Source of the DNA: JAAFIP01 sp031431335
GTDB lineage: Bacteria > Pseudomonadota > Gammaproteobacteria > Burkholderiales > Burkholderiaceae_C
DNA length: 51,163 nt
Assembly: GCA_031431335.1 (NCBI GenBank)
Contig: JANPDG010000127.1
Coordinates: 1-51,163 of the forward strand
Direction of reading: 5' to 3'
Shown piece by piece: positions 32,633-40,959 of the stretch. Under the pieces are notes generated by a model. That model had not been told where the DNA came from, did no database searches, and saw only the letters and a program-made list of their open reading frames with translations. Position 1 is the stretch's first letter, and each line of letters begins with the position of its first letter. The translations under genes and the position numbers were made by a program.

Positions 32633-33646
32633 TTACTTCTCGGCCTTGGCAATTTCGGCGCGAAACTCAGCCAGCACCTTACTTGCGTCTTTGAGTCCTT
32701 TGGCTTCGGCATCTGTGACCCATTTGGTTTCGAGTGCAGAGGTTTTGGCTTTGACTTCGGCCACAAATTTTGCATCCGCTTTGGTTACCTGCACGCCGTT
32801 GGCCTGCATCAGGCCAAACGCGCGGCGGTCAACCTTGTCCCAGCCTCGGCCAAAGATGCGTGCTGCCACTTCGCCGCTGGCAGCATCAACCACTTTCTTT
32901 TCTTCTGCAGACAGCTTCTCGTATTTGCCTTGGTTCATCACAAAGGCAAAGCTGGTGTTGTACAAGCCGCCCGGAAATGTAGTGGCGTGTTTGATGATTT
33001 TGTCGATGCGAAACGACTCGGTTGACTCTGCCGGAAAGAGGGTGCCATCCATCACGCCGCCAGATAGGAGCTCGTAAGAGTCGGGTGCGGGCTTGAGTGT
33101 GACGTTCATGGCCAGTGTTTTGCTGATCTCATTGACCATACCTCCGCCGACGCGAAATTTCAAACCACTCAGGTCATCAACTTTGGCAATTGCGCGCTTG
33201 GTGTTGAACACAATACCGGGGCCGTGGGTGAAAAACGCCAGCACCTTCATGCCGCTGTGCTCAGCAGCAAACTGCGGGTTCTTCATGGCAACTTTGTTGT
33301 AAGCCACCGAAATTGGCTCTGCGTTATTGCCCAAAAACGGCAGCTCGGCCATTTGGGTGTGCACAAACCGACCGGGCGTATAGCCTTGTACCGAATAAGA
33401 AATATCGGCTAAACCGTTTTTCACGGCGTCAAATGTACCCGGAGGGGCTGATACAGCGCGGGGCAAGATGTTGCACCTGATTTTGCCGGTAGAGTTTTTT
33501 TCTACCAAATCGCACCATTCTTTTTGTGCCATGCTCAGTGTGTGGGTGGGCGGCAGCCAGCTAGACGCGGTCAACACAGTCTGTGCGACTGCGGTGGTCC
33601 AGCCTGTTAAAACCAATATGGACAATGCGATACGAGTAGCTTTCAT
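32633..33646 (-). CDS. dctP: TRAP transporter substrate-binding protein (DctP-like)
   Basis: 337 residues from ATG 33646, with AAGGAA eight bases upstream. The signal peptide is about residues 1-22 (cleavage near AVAQ). The mature domain has PPTHTLSMAQKEWCDLVEKNSTGKI, the conserved GLKFRVGGGMVNE (Arg that binds the carboxylate) and YNTSFAFVMNQGKYEKL. It captures a carboxylate-bearing solute and delivers it to DctQM. First gene of the minus-strand dctPQM operon. The upstream gap is shared with the divergent etfB and holds two palindromes. Confidence 0.94.
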   Translation of the reverse strand: MKATRIALSILVLTGWTTAVAQTVLTASSWLPPTHTLSMAQKEWCDLVEKNSTGKIRCNILPRAVSAPPGTFDAVKNGLADISYSVQGYTPGRFVHTQMAELPFLGNNAEPISVAYNKVAMKNPQFAAEHSGMKVLAFFTHGPGIVFNTKRAIAKVDDLSGLKFRVGGGMVNEISKTLAMNVTLKPAPDSYELLSGGVMDGTLFPAESTESFRIDKIIKHATTFPGGLYNTSFAFVMNQGKYEKLSAEEKKVVDAASGEVAARIFGRGWDKVDRRAFGLMQANGVQVTKADAKFVAEVKAKTSALETKWVTDAEAKGLKDASKVLAEFRAEIAKAEK

Positions 33647-33737
33647 GGCGATTCCTTGGGCAAATAAGGCTTTACAAAATAGCAATAGAGTTTAACTTTA
33701 ACGGCTGCCTCCAAGGTGACAGCCTAAGGTTTACCCG

Positions 33738-33765
33738 AATTAACCGACCAAATGGTCTGTTAATT
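33738..33765. promoter_or_regulatory. 28-bp palindromic operator, TetR-type appearance
   Basis: Near-perfect dyad AATTAAC.GACCA..TGGTC.GTTAATT, with only the central and one flanking position unmatched. It is 92 bases upstream of dctP and 229 upstream of etfB. The ACCGACCA half-site is like TetR-family operators of acyl-CoA or aromatic-acid catabolism in Burkholderiales, as far as I recall. The cognate regulator is not in the window. Confidence 0.55.
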
Positions 33766-33946
33766 GACGCCCCGTTGACGGTGCGCTGCAGCAAATGGAC
33801 TTGTTAGTCTAAATTAACTTGAATCCGCATTTATAATAAACAAAAAGAACGATCGTGCTTTTTTTAATTGTGCTGTAAAAGCACTACTAAAAAAATGCGA
33901 TTGCTTGTTTGTACCGTCCTATAAATCGGGCGACATACAATGGCCT

Positions 33947-33968
33947 CAGTTGACGTTAACGTCAACTG
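33947..33968. promoter_or_regulatory. 22-bp perfect palindrome before etfB
   Basis: The centre TTGACGTTAACGTCAA with CAG and CTG on either side is self-complementary over 22 bases. It ends 25 bases before the etfB ATG, close to the expected start of transcription, so a repressor or activator site is likely. It resembles sites described for MerR-type LiuR-like regulators of branched-chain and fatty-acid catabolism; that match is from memory. The rest of 33647-33993 is AT-rich promoter-like DNA without other features. Confidence 0.6.
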
Positions 33969-33993
33969 GTTTAACTTATTTGGAGCCCGTGGT

Positions 33994-34743
33994 ATGAAGG
34001 TATTGGTTGCTGTCAAGCGTGTGGTGGACTACAACGTAAAAGTTCGCGTCAAATCGGACAATACAGGCGTAGACATCGCCAACGTCAAAATGAGTATGAA
34101 CCCGTTTGACGAAATTGCGGTGGAGGAGGCCACGCGCATGAAAGAAAAGGGCGTGGTCACCGAAATTATTGCCGTCTCGTGTGGTCCCACGCAATGCCAA
34201 GAAACCTTGCGCACCGCTATGGCGATTGGCGCAGACCGTGCTATTTTGGTCGAAACTTCTGAAGAGCTGCAGCCTTTGGCAGTGGCCAAGCTGCTCAAAG
34301 CGCTGGTCGACAAAGAGCAGCCTGGCTTGGTGATTTTGGGCAAACAAGCGATTGACGACGATTGCAACCAAACCGGCCAAATGCTGGCTGCGCTGGGTGA
34401 TATGCCGCAAGCTACATTTGCCTCCAAGGTCGAAATTGTCGATGGCAAAGTACATGTGACCCGCGAGGTCGATGGTGGCCTGGAGACCTTGTCTATCAGC
34501 ATGCCTGCTGTGATCACCACCGATCTGCGTCTGAACGAGCCGCGTTATGTCACGCTGCCCAACATCATGAAGGCCAAGAAAAAGCAGCTCGATGTGTTCA
34601 AACCCGAAGACCTCGGCGTAGATGTGGTCCCACGCATCAAAACACTCAAAGTAGTAGAGCCTGCCAAGCGCAGCGCCGGTATCAAGGTGCCCGATGTTGC
34701 CACGCTGGTGGATAAATTAAAAAACGTCGCTAAGGTAATCTAA
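33994..34743 (+). CDS. etfB: Electron transfer flavoprotein subunit beta
   Basis: 249 residues from ATG 33994 (GGAG 11 bases upstream). The N-terminus MKVLVAVKRVVDYNVKVRVK is the EtfB signature. MSMNPFDEIAVEEATRMKEK and LVILGKQAIDDDCNQTGQMLA form the AMP-binding core, and VTREVDGGLETLSISMPAVITTDLRLNEPRY is the recognition-loop region. With EtfA it carries electrons from acyl-CoA dehydrogenases to the membrane ETF-quinone oxidoreductase. The acyl-CoA dehydrogenase gene lies two genes downstream. A longer frame to 33940 is rejected. Confidence 0.97.
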   Translation: MKVLVAVKRVVDYNVKVRVKSDNTGVDIANVKMSMNPFDEIAVEEATRMKEKGVVTEIIAVSCGPTQCQETLRTAMAIGADRAILVETSEELQPLAVAKLLKALVDKEQPGLVILGKQAIDDDCNQTGQMLAALGDMPQATFASKVEIVDGKVHVTREVDGGLETLSISMPAVITTDLRLNEPRYVTLPNIMKAKKKQLDVFKPEDLGVDVVPRIKTLKVVEPAKRSAGIKVPDVATLVDKLKNVAKVI

Positions 34744-34753
34744 TAACTTTGCG

Positions 34754-34795
34754 GGACAGAGCAAAGCACCTGCACAGTAGCGCTTTGCTCTGTCC
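34754..34795 (+). promoter_or_regulatory. Intercistronic hairpin between etfB and etfA
   Basis: GGACAGAGCAAAGC (34754-34767) pairs without error with 34782-34795 around a 14-base loop. No T-run follows, so it is not a typical terminator. It may stabilise the etfB message or set the EtfB to EtfA ratio. The etfA ribosome-binding site (GGAG) begins about 15 bases downstream. Confidence 0.6.
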
Positions 34796-34819
34796 TCAAC
34801 TGACTAATAGGAGCTCAAT

Positions 34820-35746
34820 ATGACATCTCTAGTAATCGCAGAACACGACAACGCCAGCATCAAAGGCGCGACTTTTAACACCGTTACCGCCGCTACAGCC
34901 TGCGGCGGAGATGTGCATGTACTGGTCGCTGGCAGCAATGCGGGTGCGGCAGCAGCAGCGCAAATTGCGGGTGTTGCCAAAGTCATCCACGCGGATGGCG
35001 CGCATTTTGCCCACGGCTTGGCCGAAAACATGGCCGCGCAGATACTGGCGATTGCCTCCAGCTACAGCCACATCATTTTTCCTGCAACCGCATCGGGCAA
35101 AAACATTGCTCCCCGCGTAGCAGCCAAGCTCGATGTAGGCCAGATCAGCGACATCACCAAGGTCGATGCGCCCGACACCTTTGAGCGCCCCATCTACGCA
35201 GGTAACGCTATTGCCACCGTGCAAAGCATTGACGCGACCAAAGTGATTACTGTGCGCACGACAGGCTTTGACCCTGCAGTGTCGACCGGTGGCGCAGCCG
35301 CTATAGAGGTCATTGCAGCAGCTGCAGACAGCGGCAAGAGCAGCTTTGTTGGTAGCGAGATTGCCAAGCTAGACCGCCCCGAGCTCACAGCTGCCAAGAT
35401 CATTGTCAGCGGTGGCCGCGCCTTAGGTAGCGCCGAAAAATTCAACGAAGTGATGACCCCACTGGCCGACAAGCTCGGCGCAGCCATGGGCGCATCGCGC
35501 GCTGCAGTCGACGCTGGCTACGCGCCCAACGACTGGCAAGTAGGCCAAACCGGCAAAATTGTGGCCCCTCAGTTGTATGTGGCCTGCGGTATTAGCGGCG
35601 CTATTCAGCACTTAGCTGGCATGAAAGACAGCAAAGTCATCGTAGCCATTAACAAAGATCCAGAAGCACCGATTTTCAGCGTGGCTGATTTCGGATTGGA
35701 AGCGGATTTGTTCACGGCTGTGCCTGAATTGATTGCGGCGCTGTAA
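34820..35746 (+). CDS. etfA: Electron transfer flavoprotein subunit alpha
   Basis: 308 residues, normal for EtfA. N-terminal domain MTSLVIAEHDNASIK..., then the FAD-binding C-terminal domain: VSGGRALGSAEKFNEVM, GASRAAVDAGYAPNDWQVGQTGK, VAPQLYVACGISGAIQHLAGM and INKDPEAPIFSVADFG. It binds the redox-active FAD of the heterodimer. TAGGAGCTC precedes the ATG. The stop is followed within eight bases by a MITE-like hairpin element. Confidence 0.97.
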   Translation: MTSLVIAEHDNASIKGATFNTVTAATACGGDVHVLVAGSNAGAAAAAQIAGVAKVIHADGAHFAHGLAENMAAQILAIASSYSHIIFPATASGKNIAPRVAAKLDVGQISDITKVDAPDTFERPIYAGNAIATVQSIDATKVITVRTTGFDPAVSTGGAAAIEVIAAAADSGKSSFVGSEIAKLDRPELTAAKIIVSGGRALGSAEKFNEVMTPLADKLGAAMGASRAAVDAGYAPNDWQVGQTGKIVAPQLYVACGISGAIQHLAGMKDSKVIVAINKDPEAPIFSVADFGLEADLFTAVPELIAAL

Positions 35747-35753
35747 GAATTTT

Positions 35754-35930
35754 GAATACGGGTGCAGGACGCAGAGGACGCAAAGGTTACGCAGAAGACG
35801 CGAAAAAAATACCAAATAAATACAAAATGATTTTTTAAATCCTCTGTGTTTCAATAAAATCCGGCTGTTTTTTTCTTTGTCTTCCTTTGCGTCCTCTGCG
35901 TAACTTTAGCGTCCTCTGCGTCCGGTATTC
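35754..35930. mobile_element. MITE-like hairpin element, copy A
   Basis: About 177 bp bounded by GAATAC and GTATTC. The ends are inverted repeats of about 40 bp built on GGACGCAGAGGACGC and TTACGCAG; the centre is AT-rich with CTGTTTTTTTCTTTGTCTT. It has no coding capacity. It lies between etfA and the acyl-CoA dehydrogenase gene and can form a long hairpin in the shared transcript. Copy B follows the next gene. Confidence 0.8.
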
Positions 35931-35962
35931 TTCCCCCGAATTGATTGATAAGAGACATAGAC

Positions 35963-37753
35963 ATGACCTACAAAGCCCCCCTTAAAGACATGCTGTTTGC
36001 GATCAAACACATCGCTAACATTGACGCAGTAGCGCAAATCCCCGGCTTCGAAGATGCGGGCTATGACACTGCTGAGGCAGTGCTGGAAGAATGCGCTAAG
36101 TTCAACGAAGGGGTGCTGTCACCACTGAACTGGGAGGGCGATAAAAACCCCAGCAGCTTTAAAGATGGCGTGGTCACTACTACGCCGGGTTTTAAAGAAG
36201 CTTTCAAGCAGTACACCGATGGCGGCTGGCAGGGCTTGCAGCATCCTACCGATTTTGGCGGGCAGGGCTTGCCTAAGACGATTGGTGCGGCGTGTATTGA
36301 AATGTGCAACAGCGCCAACATGAGCTTTGCCCTGTGCCCGTTGCTCAGCGATGGCGCGATTGAGGCGCTGCTCACCGCTGGCAGTGATGAGCTCAAAGCC
36401 ACCTATTTAGAAAAGCTGGTCAGCGGCCAATGGACTGGCACCATGAACCTGACCGAGCCGCAAGCAGGCAGCGATTTGGCGATGGTGCGCACCCGCGCAG
36501 AGTCGCAGGCCGATGGATCGTACAAAGTGTTCGGCACCAAGATTTACATCACCTATGGTGAGCACGATATGGCCGAAAACATTGTGCACCTTGTTCTGGC
36601 TCGGGTAGTAGGTGCGCCCGAGGGTGTGAAGGGTATTTCGCTGTTTGTAGTGCCTAAGTTGATGGTGGGAAAAGACGGCTCGCTGGGCGCGCGCAACGAC
36701 GTACATTGCGTGAGCATTGAACACAAAATGGGCATCAAGGCCAGCCCTACTGCCGTGCTGCAGTATGGTGATAACGGCGGCGCTGTCGGTTACCTTGTGG
36801 GCCAAGAAAATCGCGGTTTAGAGTACATGTTTATCATGATGAATGCTGCGCGCTACGCTGTGGGCGTGCAGGGCATTGCGATTGCAGAGCGTGCCTACCA
36901 AAAGGCAGTGGGCTATGCCAAAGACCGCGTGCAAAGCCGCCCTGTAGACGGCTCGATTGCGGCCAGCGCACCGATCATTCACCATCCAGATGTCAAGCGC
37001 ATGCTGATGACCATGCGCGCTTACACCGAAGGCTGCCGCGCTCTGGCTGCGGGCGCTGCGAGTGCATACGACGCGGCGCACCACCACCCAGACGCTCAAG
37101 TGCGCAAGCAAAACGCTGCGTTTTACGAATTCATGGTGCCACTGGTCAAAGGCTACAGCACTGAGATGAGCTTAGAGGTGACCAGCCTGGGCGTGCAAGT
37201 GCACGGCGGTATGGGGTTTATTGAAGAAACTGGTGCAGCGCAGTATTATCGTGATGCCAAGATTTTGACGATTTACGAAGGCACCACGGCCATTCAAGCC
37301 AACGACTTGGTCGGCCGCAAAACGGCGCGTGACGGCGGCCAAACGGCCAAAGCCATCGTGGCGCAAATGCAAGCTACCGAAAAAGCGTTGACTGCCAGCG
37401 CAAGCGCCGATGCCCTGGCGGTACTCAAGCGATTGAGCGTTGCACGCAAAGCGCTGATCGATGTGATCGAATTTGTGGCTGGCAACACCAAGGCTGCCCC
37501 TAACGCCGTATTTGCAGGCAGTGTGCCTTACCTCATGCTCGCAGGCAACGTGTTCGCAGGCTGGCAAATGGCCCGCTCGCTACTGGCTGCTGAAGTAGAA
37601 CTGGCCGCAGGCAACGACACCCAATTCATGCAGTCCAAAATCATCACGGCACGTTTTTATGCAGACCATTTGCTGAGCAAAGCACCCGGCGTGCGCGACA
37701 GCATTGTGGAAGGTGCTGACTGTGTGACGGCTTTGGCGTTGGAAGCTTTTTAA
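35963..37753 (+). CDS. Acyl-CoA dehydrogenase, long (DmdC/AidB-like) type with C-terminal domain
   Basis: 596 residues from ATG 35963, which trims six residues of a longer frame. Landmarks: NLTEPQAGSDLAMVRTRAE (FAD/substrate contact), KVFGTKIYITYGEHDMAENIVHLVLARV, GIKASPTAVLQYG, MMNAARYAVGVQGIAIAERAYQ and HGGMGFIEETGAAQYYRDAKILTIYEGTTAIQANDLVGRK. A C-terminal region of about 130 residues extends past the core, as in 3-methylmercaptopropionyl-CoA dehydrogenase-like proteins. It oxidises an acyl-CoA and passes electrons to EtfBA encoded just upstream. The real chain substrate is unknown. It is flanked by MITE-like elements on both sides. Confidence 0.95.
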   Translation: MTYKAPLKDMLFAIKHIANIDAVAQIPGFEDAGYDTAEAVLEECAKFNEGVLSPLNWEGDKNPSSFKDGVVTTTPGFKEAFKQYTDGGWQGLQHPTDFGGQGLPKTIGAACIEMCNSANMSFALCPLLSDGAIEALLTAGSDELKATYLEKLVSGQWTGTMNLTEPQAGSDLAMVRTRAESQADGSYKVFGTKIYITYGEHDMAENIVHLVLARVVGAPEGVKGISLFVVPKLMVGKDGSLGARNDVHCVSIEHKMGIKASPTAVLQYGDNGGAVGYLVGQENRGLEYMFIMMNAARYAVGVQGIAIAERAYQKAVGYAKDRVQSRPVDGSIAASAPIIHHPDVKRMLMTMRAYTEGCRALAAGAASAYDAAHHHPDAQVRKQNAAFYEFMVPLVKGYSTEMSLEVTSLGVQVHGGMGFIEETGAAQYYRDAKILTIYEGTTAIQANDLVGRKTARDGGQTAKAIVAQMQATEKALTASASADALAVLKRLSVARKALIDVIEFVAGNTKAAPNAVFAGSVPYLMLAGNVFAGWQMARSLLAAEVELAAGNDTQFMQSKIITARFYADHLLSKAPGVRDSIVEGADCVTALALEAF

Positions 37754-37763
37754 TACGGACAGC

Positions 37764-37926
37764 CGGACGCAGAGGACGCAAAAATTACGCAGAGGACGCA
37801 AAAAATAAAATACCAAAATAATTCAAAATGAGTTAACAAATTCTCTGTATTGAAATATTAATTTGGCTGTTTTTTCTTTGTCTTTTTTTGCGTACTCTGC
37901 GAAACCTTTGCGTCCTCTGCGTCCGG
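37764..37926. mobile_element. MITE-like hairpin element, copy B
   Basis: About 163 bp, starting CCGGACGCAGAGGACGC and ending GCGTCCTCTGCGTCCGG, with AT-rich centre containing GGCTGTTTTTTCTTTGTCTT as in copy A. It begins 10 bases after the acyl-CoA dehydrogenase stop. The arms are better matched at the very ends than in copy A; the centres have diverged. It ends 45 bases before the next ATG. Confidence 0.8.
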
Positions 37927-37970
37927 AAGTTCTCTCCCAATAGGTTTTCGATTCAAAACAAAAGGTAATC

Positions 37971-38939
37971 ATGTCAAAACTCCCTCCCATCCTGCAAAAT
38001 TTAGCCTTCCCCGTCATTGGCAGCCCGCTGTTTATTATCAGCAACCCTAAGACGGTGATTGCGCAGTGTATTGCGGGTGTGATTGGCTCTATGCCTGCGC
38101 TCAATGCGCGTCCGGCAGCGCAGTTGGATGACTGGTTGGCTGAGATCACCGAGGCTTTGGCGGCGCATGACAAGGCAAATCCTAACAACAAGGCCGCGCC
38201 GTTTGCCATCAACCAAATCGTGCACAAAAGCAACGACCGCCTGATGCAAGACATGCAGGTGTGTGAGAAATACAAGGTGCCTATCGTGATTACCAGCTTG
38301 GGCGCGCGCGAGGATGTGAACCAAGGCGTTAAGGCTTGGGGCGGTATTACGCTGCACGATGTCATTAGCAATGTGTTTGCACACAAAGCCATCGAGAAGG
38401 GCGCTACCGGTTTGATTACTGTGGCTGCGGGCGCAGGCGGTCACGCCAGTGTGAAAAGCCCATTTGCTATGGTGCAAGAAGTTCGCGAGTGGTTTGACGG
38501 CCCGCTGGTGCTGTCGGGCTCGATCGCCTCTGGCGGCGCTATTTTGGCAGCGCAGGCGATGGGGGCTGACTTGGCCTATATCGGCAGCGCGTTTATTGCC
38601 ACCCATGAGGCGCGTGCTTCAGATGCATACAAGCAGATGATTACCCAGAGCAATTCGGATGACATTGTGTACAGCAACTTTTACACTGGCATCCATGGCA
38701 ACTACCTCAAAGGCAGCATCCGCAACTCCGGCATGGACCCTGACAATTTGCCCGAGAGCGACCCGAGCAAGATGAACTTTGGCGGAGCAGACTCTAAAGA
38801 CGCTAACGCAGCCAAAGCCTGGAAAGACATCTGGGGCTGCGGCCAAGGTATCGGCGCGATCAAAGAAGTCATGTCCACGGCAGACATGGTGGCCAAGTTC
38901 AAGCGCGAATACGCCGAAGCTAAAGCGCGCGTTTGCTAA
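37971..38939 (+). CDS. NAD(P)H-dependent flavin oxidoreductase / nitronate monooxygenase family
   Basis: A 322-residue TIM-barrel FMN protein. Seen: FPVIGSPLFIISNPKTVIAQCIAG near the N-terminus, AINQIVHKSNDRLMQD, VVITS-like PIVITSLGAREDVNQGV, TVAAGAGGHA (phosphate/FMN loop), LSGSIASGGAILAAQAMGADLAYIGSAFIATHEA. This is the NMO/YrpB class; relatives oxidise nitronates or reduce enoyl substrates. Its place after etfBA and acyl-CoA dehydrogenase suggests a role in acyl or nitroalkane metabolism, which is inference. AAAAGGT precedes the ATG. Repeat copy 8 lies after its stop. Confidence 0.9.
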   Translation: MSKLPPILQNLAFPVIGSPLFIISNPKTVIAQCIAGVIGSMPALNARPAAQLDDWLAEITEALAAHDKANPNNKAAPFAINQIVHKSNDRLMQDMQVCEKYKVPIVITSLGAREDVNQGVKAWGGITLHDVISNVFAHKAIEKGATGLITVAAGAGGHASVKSPFAMVQEVREWFDGPLVLSGSIASGGAILAAQAMGADLAYIGSAFIATHEARASDAYKQMITQSNSDDIVYSNFYTGIHGNYLKGSIRNSGMDPDNLPESDPSKMNFGGADSKDANAAKAWKDIWGCGQGIGAIKEVMSTADMVAKFKREYAEAKARVC

Positions 38940-38973
38940 TTATCTAAGCATCAATCGCTTGGATTGCAGGTGT

Positions 38974-39045
38974 TAGTTACTATTAAAATAATAGCTAACT
39001 ATCTAATATTCACGTCGGAAAACTGCTCAAAAAGTTGGTAAATAT
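38974..39045 (+). repeat. Dispersed ISTSE-type repeat, copy 8
   Basis: It starts about 35 bases after the flavin oxidoreductase stop, sense to it, between convergent genes: ACTATTAAAATAATAGC, TAACTATCTAATATTCACG, TCGGAAAACTGC. TATCTA replaces TATTGA, so the IAN..I.TSEN frame is open here. Confidence 0.88.
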
Positions 39046-39077
39046 TCCACAAGTGAGATACGCATCTCACTTGTGCA

Positions 39078-40061
39078 TCAGTTCACCATCACCAGCTTGC
39101 CTTTCACGCCGCGTGAGCCCATGTGGGCATACGCGGCTTTGAGTTCGCTCATGGGCATGGTGCGGTCGATCACAGGCTTGATCGTGCCAGCGCCGTACCA
39201 CTGGGCCAGCTCCATCATCATGGCAGCGTTGGCTTTGGGCTCGCGCTTTGCAAAATCGCCCCAAAACACGCCCACGATGGACGCGCCTTTGAGCAGCGCC
39301 AAATTGAGCGGCAGCGCAGGAATTGGCCCGCTGGCAAAGCCCACCACCAAGTAGCGACCGCGCCACGCAATCGAGCGAAACGCCGGCTCGGCAAAATCGC
39401 CGCCCACGGGGTCATAAATCACATCAGGTGCCTTGCTGCCCAGCGCGGCGCAGGCGGTTTTAATCGACTCGCGCAGGTCGCCACTGCTGTAGTTGATCAC
39501 CTCATCCGCGCCAATCGACTTACACAGCGCGCATTTCTCGTCGCTAGACGCAGCGGCAATGACCTTAGCGCCTGCAGCCTTGGCAATTTGAATGGCCGCC
39601 GTGCCCACGCCGCCTGCTGCGCCCAAGATGAGCACCGTCTCGCCTGCCTTGAGCTGCGCACGGTCAATTAGCGCATGGTACGACGTGGCGTAGATCATGA
39701 TGAAAGCTGCTGCGTCCACATGGCCAAAGCCCGGCGGCAGCGGCATGCACAGCGCAGCAGGCGCAAGCGTGTGGGTGCCAAAGCCGCCCGTGCCGCTCAG
39801 GCATGCTACTGACTGGCCCACCTTGAGATGCGTTACTCCGTCGCCAATAGCCTGCACAATGCCTGCGTACTCAGAGCCGGGCACGAAAGGCAGGGGCGGC
39901 TTGATTTGGTATTTGTTTTGAACGATCAAAATGTCTGGAAAGTTCAAGCTGGCGGCTTTGATCTCGATCAACACTTCGCCCGCTGCAGGCGAAGGCGTAG
40001 GCAGCTCAGTCCAGGTGAGGGCGTCGATGCCCGTGGGGTTTTCGCACAGCCAGGCTTGCAT
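39078..40061 (-). CDS. NADPH:quinone oxidoreductase / zinc-less medium-chain alcohol dehydrogenase
   Basis: 327 residues from ATG 40061 (GGAGAC seven bases upstream; the longer frame is rejected). MDR fold: SLNFPDILIVQNKYQIKPPLPFVPGSEYAGIV at the N-terminus and the Rossmann motif GAAGGVGTAAIQIAKAAGAKVIAAASSDEK. The zinc-ligand cysteines of true alcohol dehydrogenases are missing. It is a one- or two-electron quinone or enone reductase in the cytoplasm. It is divergent from surE. Confidence 0.93.
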   Translation of the reverse strand: MQAWLCENPTGIDALTWTELPTPSPAAGEVLIEIKAASLNFPDILIVQNKYQIKPPLPFVPGSEYAGIVQAIGDGVTHLKVGQSVACLSGTGGFGTHTLAPAALCMPLPPGFGHVDAAAFIMIYATSYHALIDRAQLKAGETVLILGAAGGVGTAAIQIAKAAGAKVIAAASSDEKCALCKSIGADEVINYSSGDLRESIKTACAALGSKAPDVIYDPVGGDFAEPAFRSIAWRGRYLVVGFASGPIPALPLNLALLKGASIVGVFWGDFAKREPKANAAMMMELAQWYGAGTIKPVIDRTMPMSELKAAYAHMGSRGVKGKLVMVN

Positions 40062-40187
40062 AGCAGTCTCCAAAATAGATGGTTTGCAATGATGATAGTG
40101 CGAACCGCAGGTTGCGCTGCAAATATTTGTACAGGTTTTTGTCTCACGCGGGACGCGCAGCCCCAAGTGCAGCCTACAATTTGGCCA

Positions 40188-40952
40188 ATGAAAATCTTAA
40201 TCTCCAACGACGATGGCTACCAAGCCCCGGGCATTGTGGCGCTGTACGAGGCGCTCAAAGCAGACTTTGACGTCGAAGTCATCGCGCCTGAGCAAAACAA
40301 CAGCGCCAAGTCCAATGCCCTGACGCTGCACTCGCCGCTGTATGTGCACCGCGCAGCCAACGGCTTTCGCTATGTCAATGGCACGCCCGCTGACTGTGTG
40401 CACATTGCGCTCTCGGGCTTGCTGGGCTACACGCCCGACCTGGTGGTCTCAGGCATCAACAACGGAGCCAACATGGGCGACGACACCATCTACAGCGGTA
40501 CGGTGGGCGCAGCGATGGAAGGCTATTTGTTTGGTGTGCCAGCGATTGCGTTCTCGCAGGTCGACAAAGACTGGGTCATGCTGGACGACGGCGCTGCCAA
40601 GGCGCGCGAGCTGGTGCAGCACTACGCTCGCTCGCTCACGCCCGGCCAAGCGCCGTGGCTGCTCAATGTGAACATTCCCAACCGCGCATTCAAGGACATT
40701 TTGCCGCCCAAAGTGTGCCGCCTAGGCCGTCGCCATGCTGCCGAACCCACCATTACACAAACCAGCCCGCGCGGCCAGACAATGTACTGGATCGGCGCTG
40801 CAGGCCAGGTGAAAGACGAAGGCGCGGGCACTGACTTTGAGGCTACACGCCAAGGCCATGTCAGCATCACACCCCTGCAAGTGGACCTGACCGACCATGC
40901 GCGGTTGGTGTATTGGCAGCAAAGCTTGACGGCCATGGCCGCACACGGATGA
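40188..40952 (+). CDS. surE: 5'/3'-nucleotidase (stationary-phase survival protein SurE)
   Basis: 254 residues from ATG 40188. The metal-binding site is at the N-terminus: MKILISNDDGYQAPGI (N7, D8, D9) with S38-equivalent in NNSAKSNALTLH and VSGINNGANMGDDTIYSGTVGAAMEG. It removes phosphate from nucleoside monophosphates with a divalent metal. It starts the conserved surE / pcm / nlpD order and its stop lies seven bases before the pcm ATG. Confidence 0.97.
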   Translation: MKILISNDDGYQAPGIVALYEALKADFDVEVIAPEQNNSAKSNALTLHSPLYVHRAANGFRYVNGTPADCVHIALSGLLGYTPDLVVSGINNGANMGDDTIYSGTVGAAMEGYLFGVPAIAFSQVDKDWVMLDDGAAKARELVQHYARSLTPGQAPWLLNVNIPNRAFKDILPPKVCRLGRRHAAEPTITQTSPRGQTMYWIGAAGQVKDEGAGTDFEATRQGHVSITPLQVDLTDHARLVYWQQSLTAMAAHG

Positions 40953-40959
40953 GCGCAGC

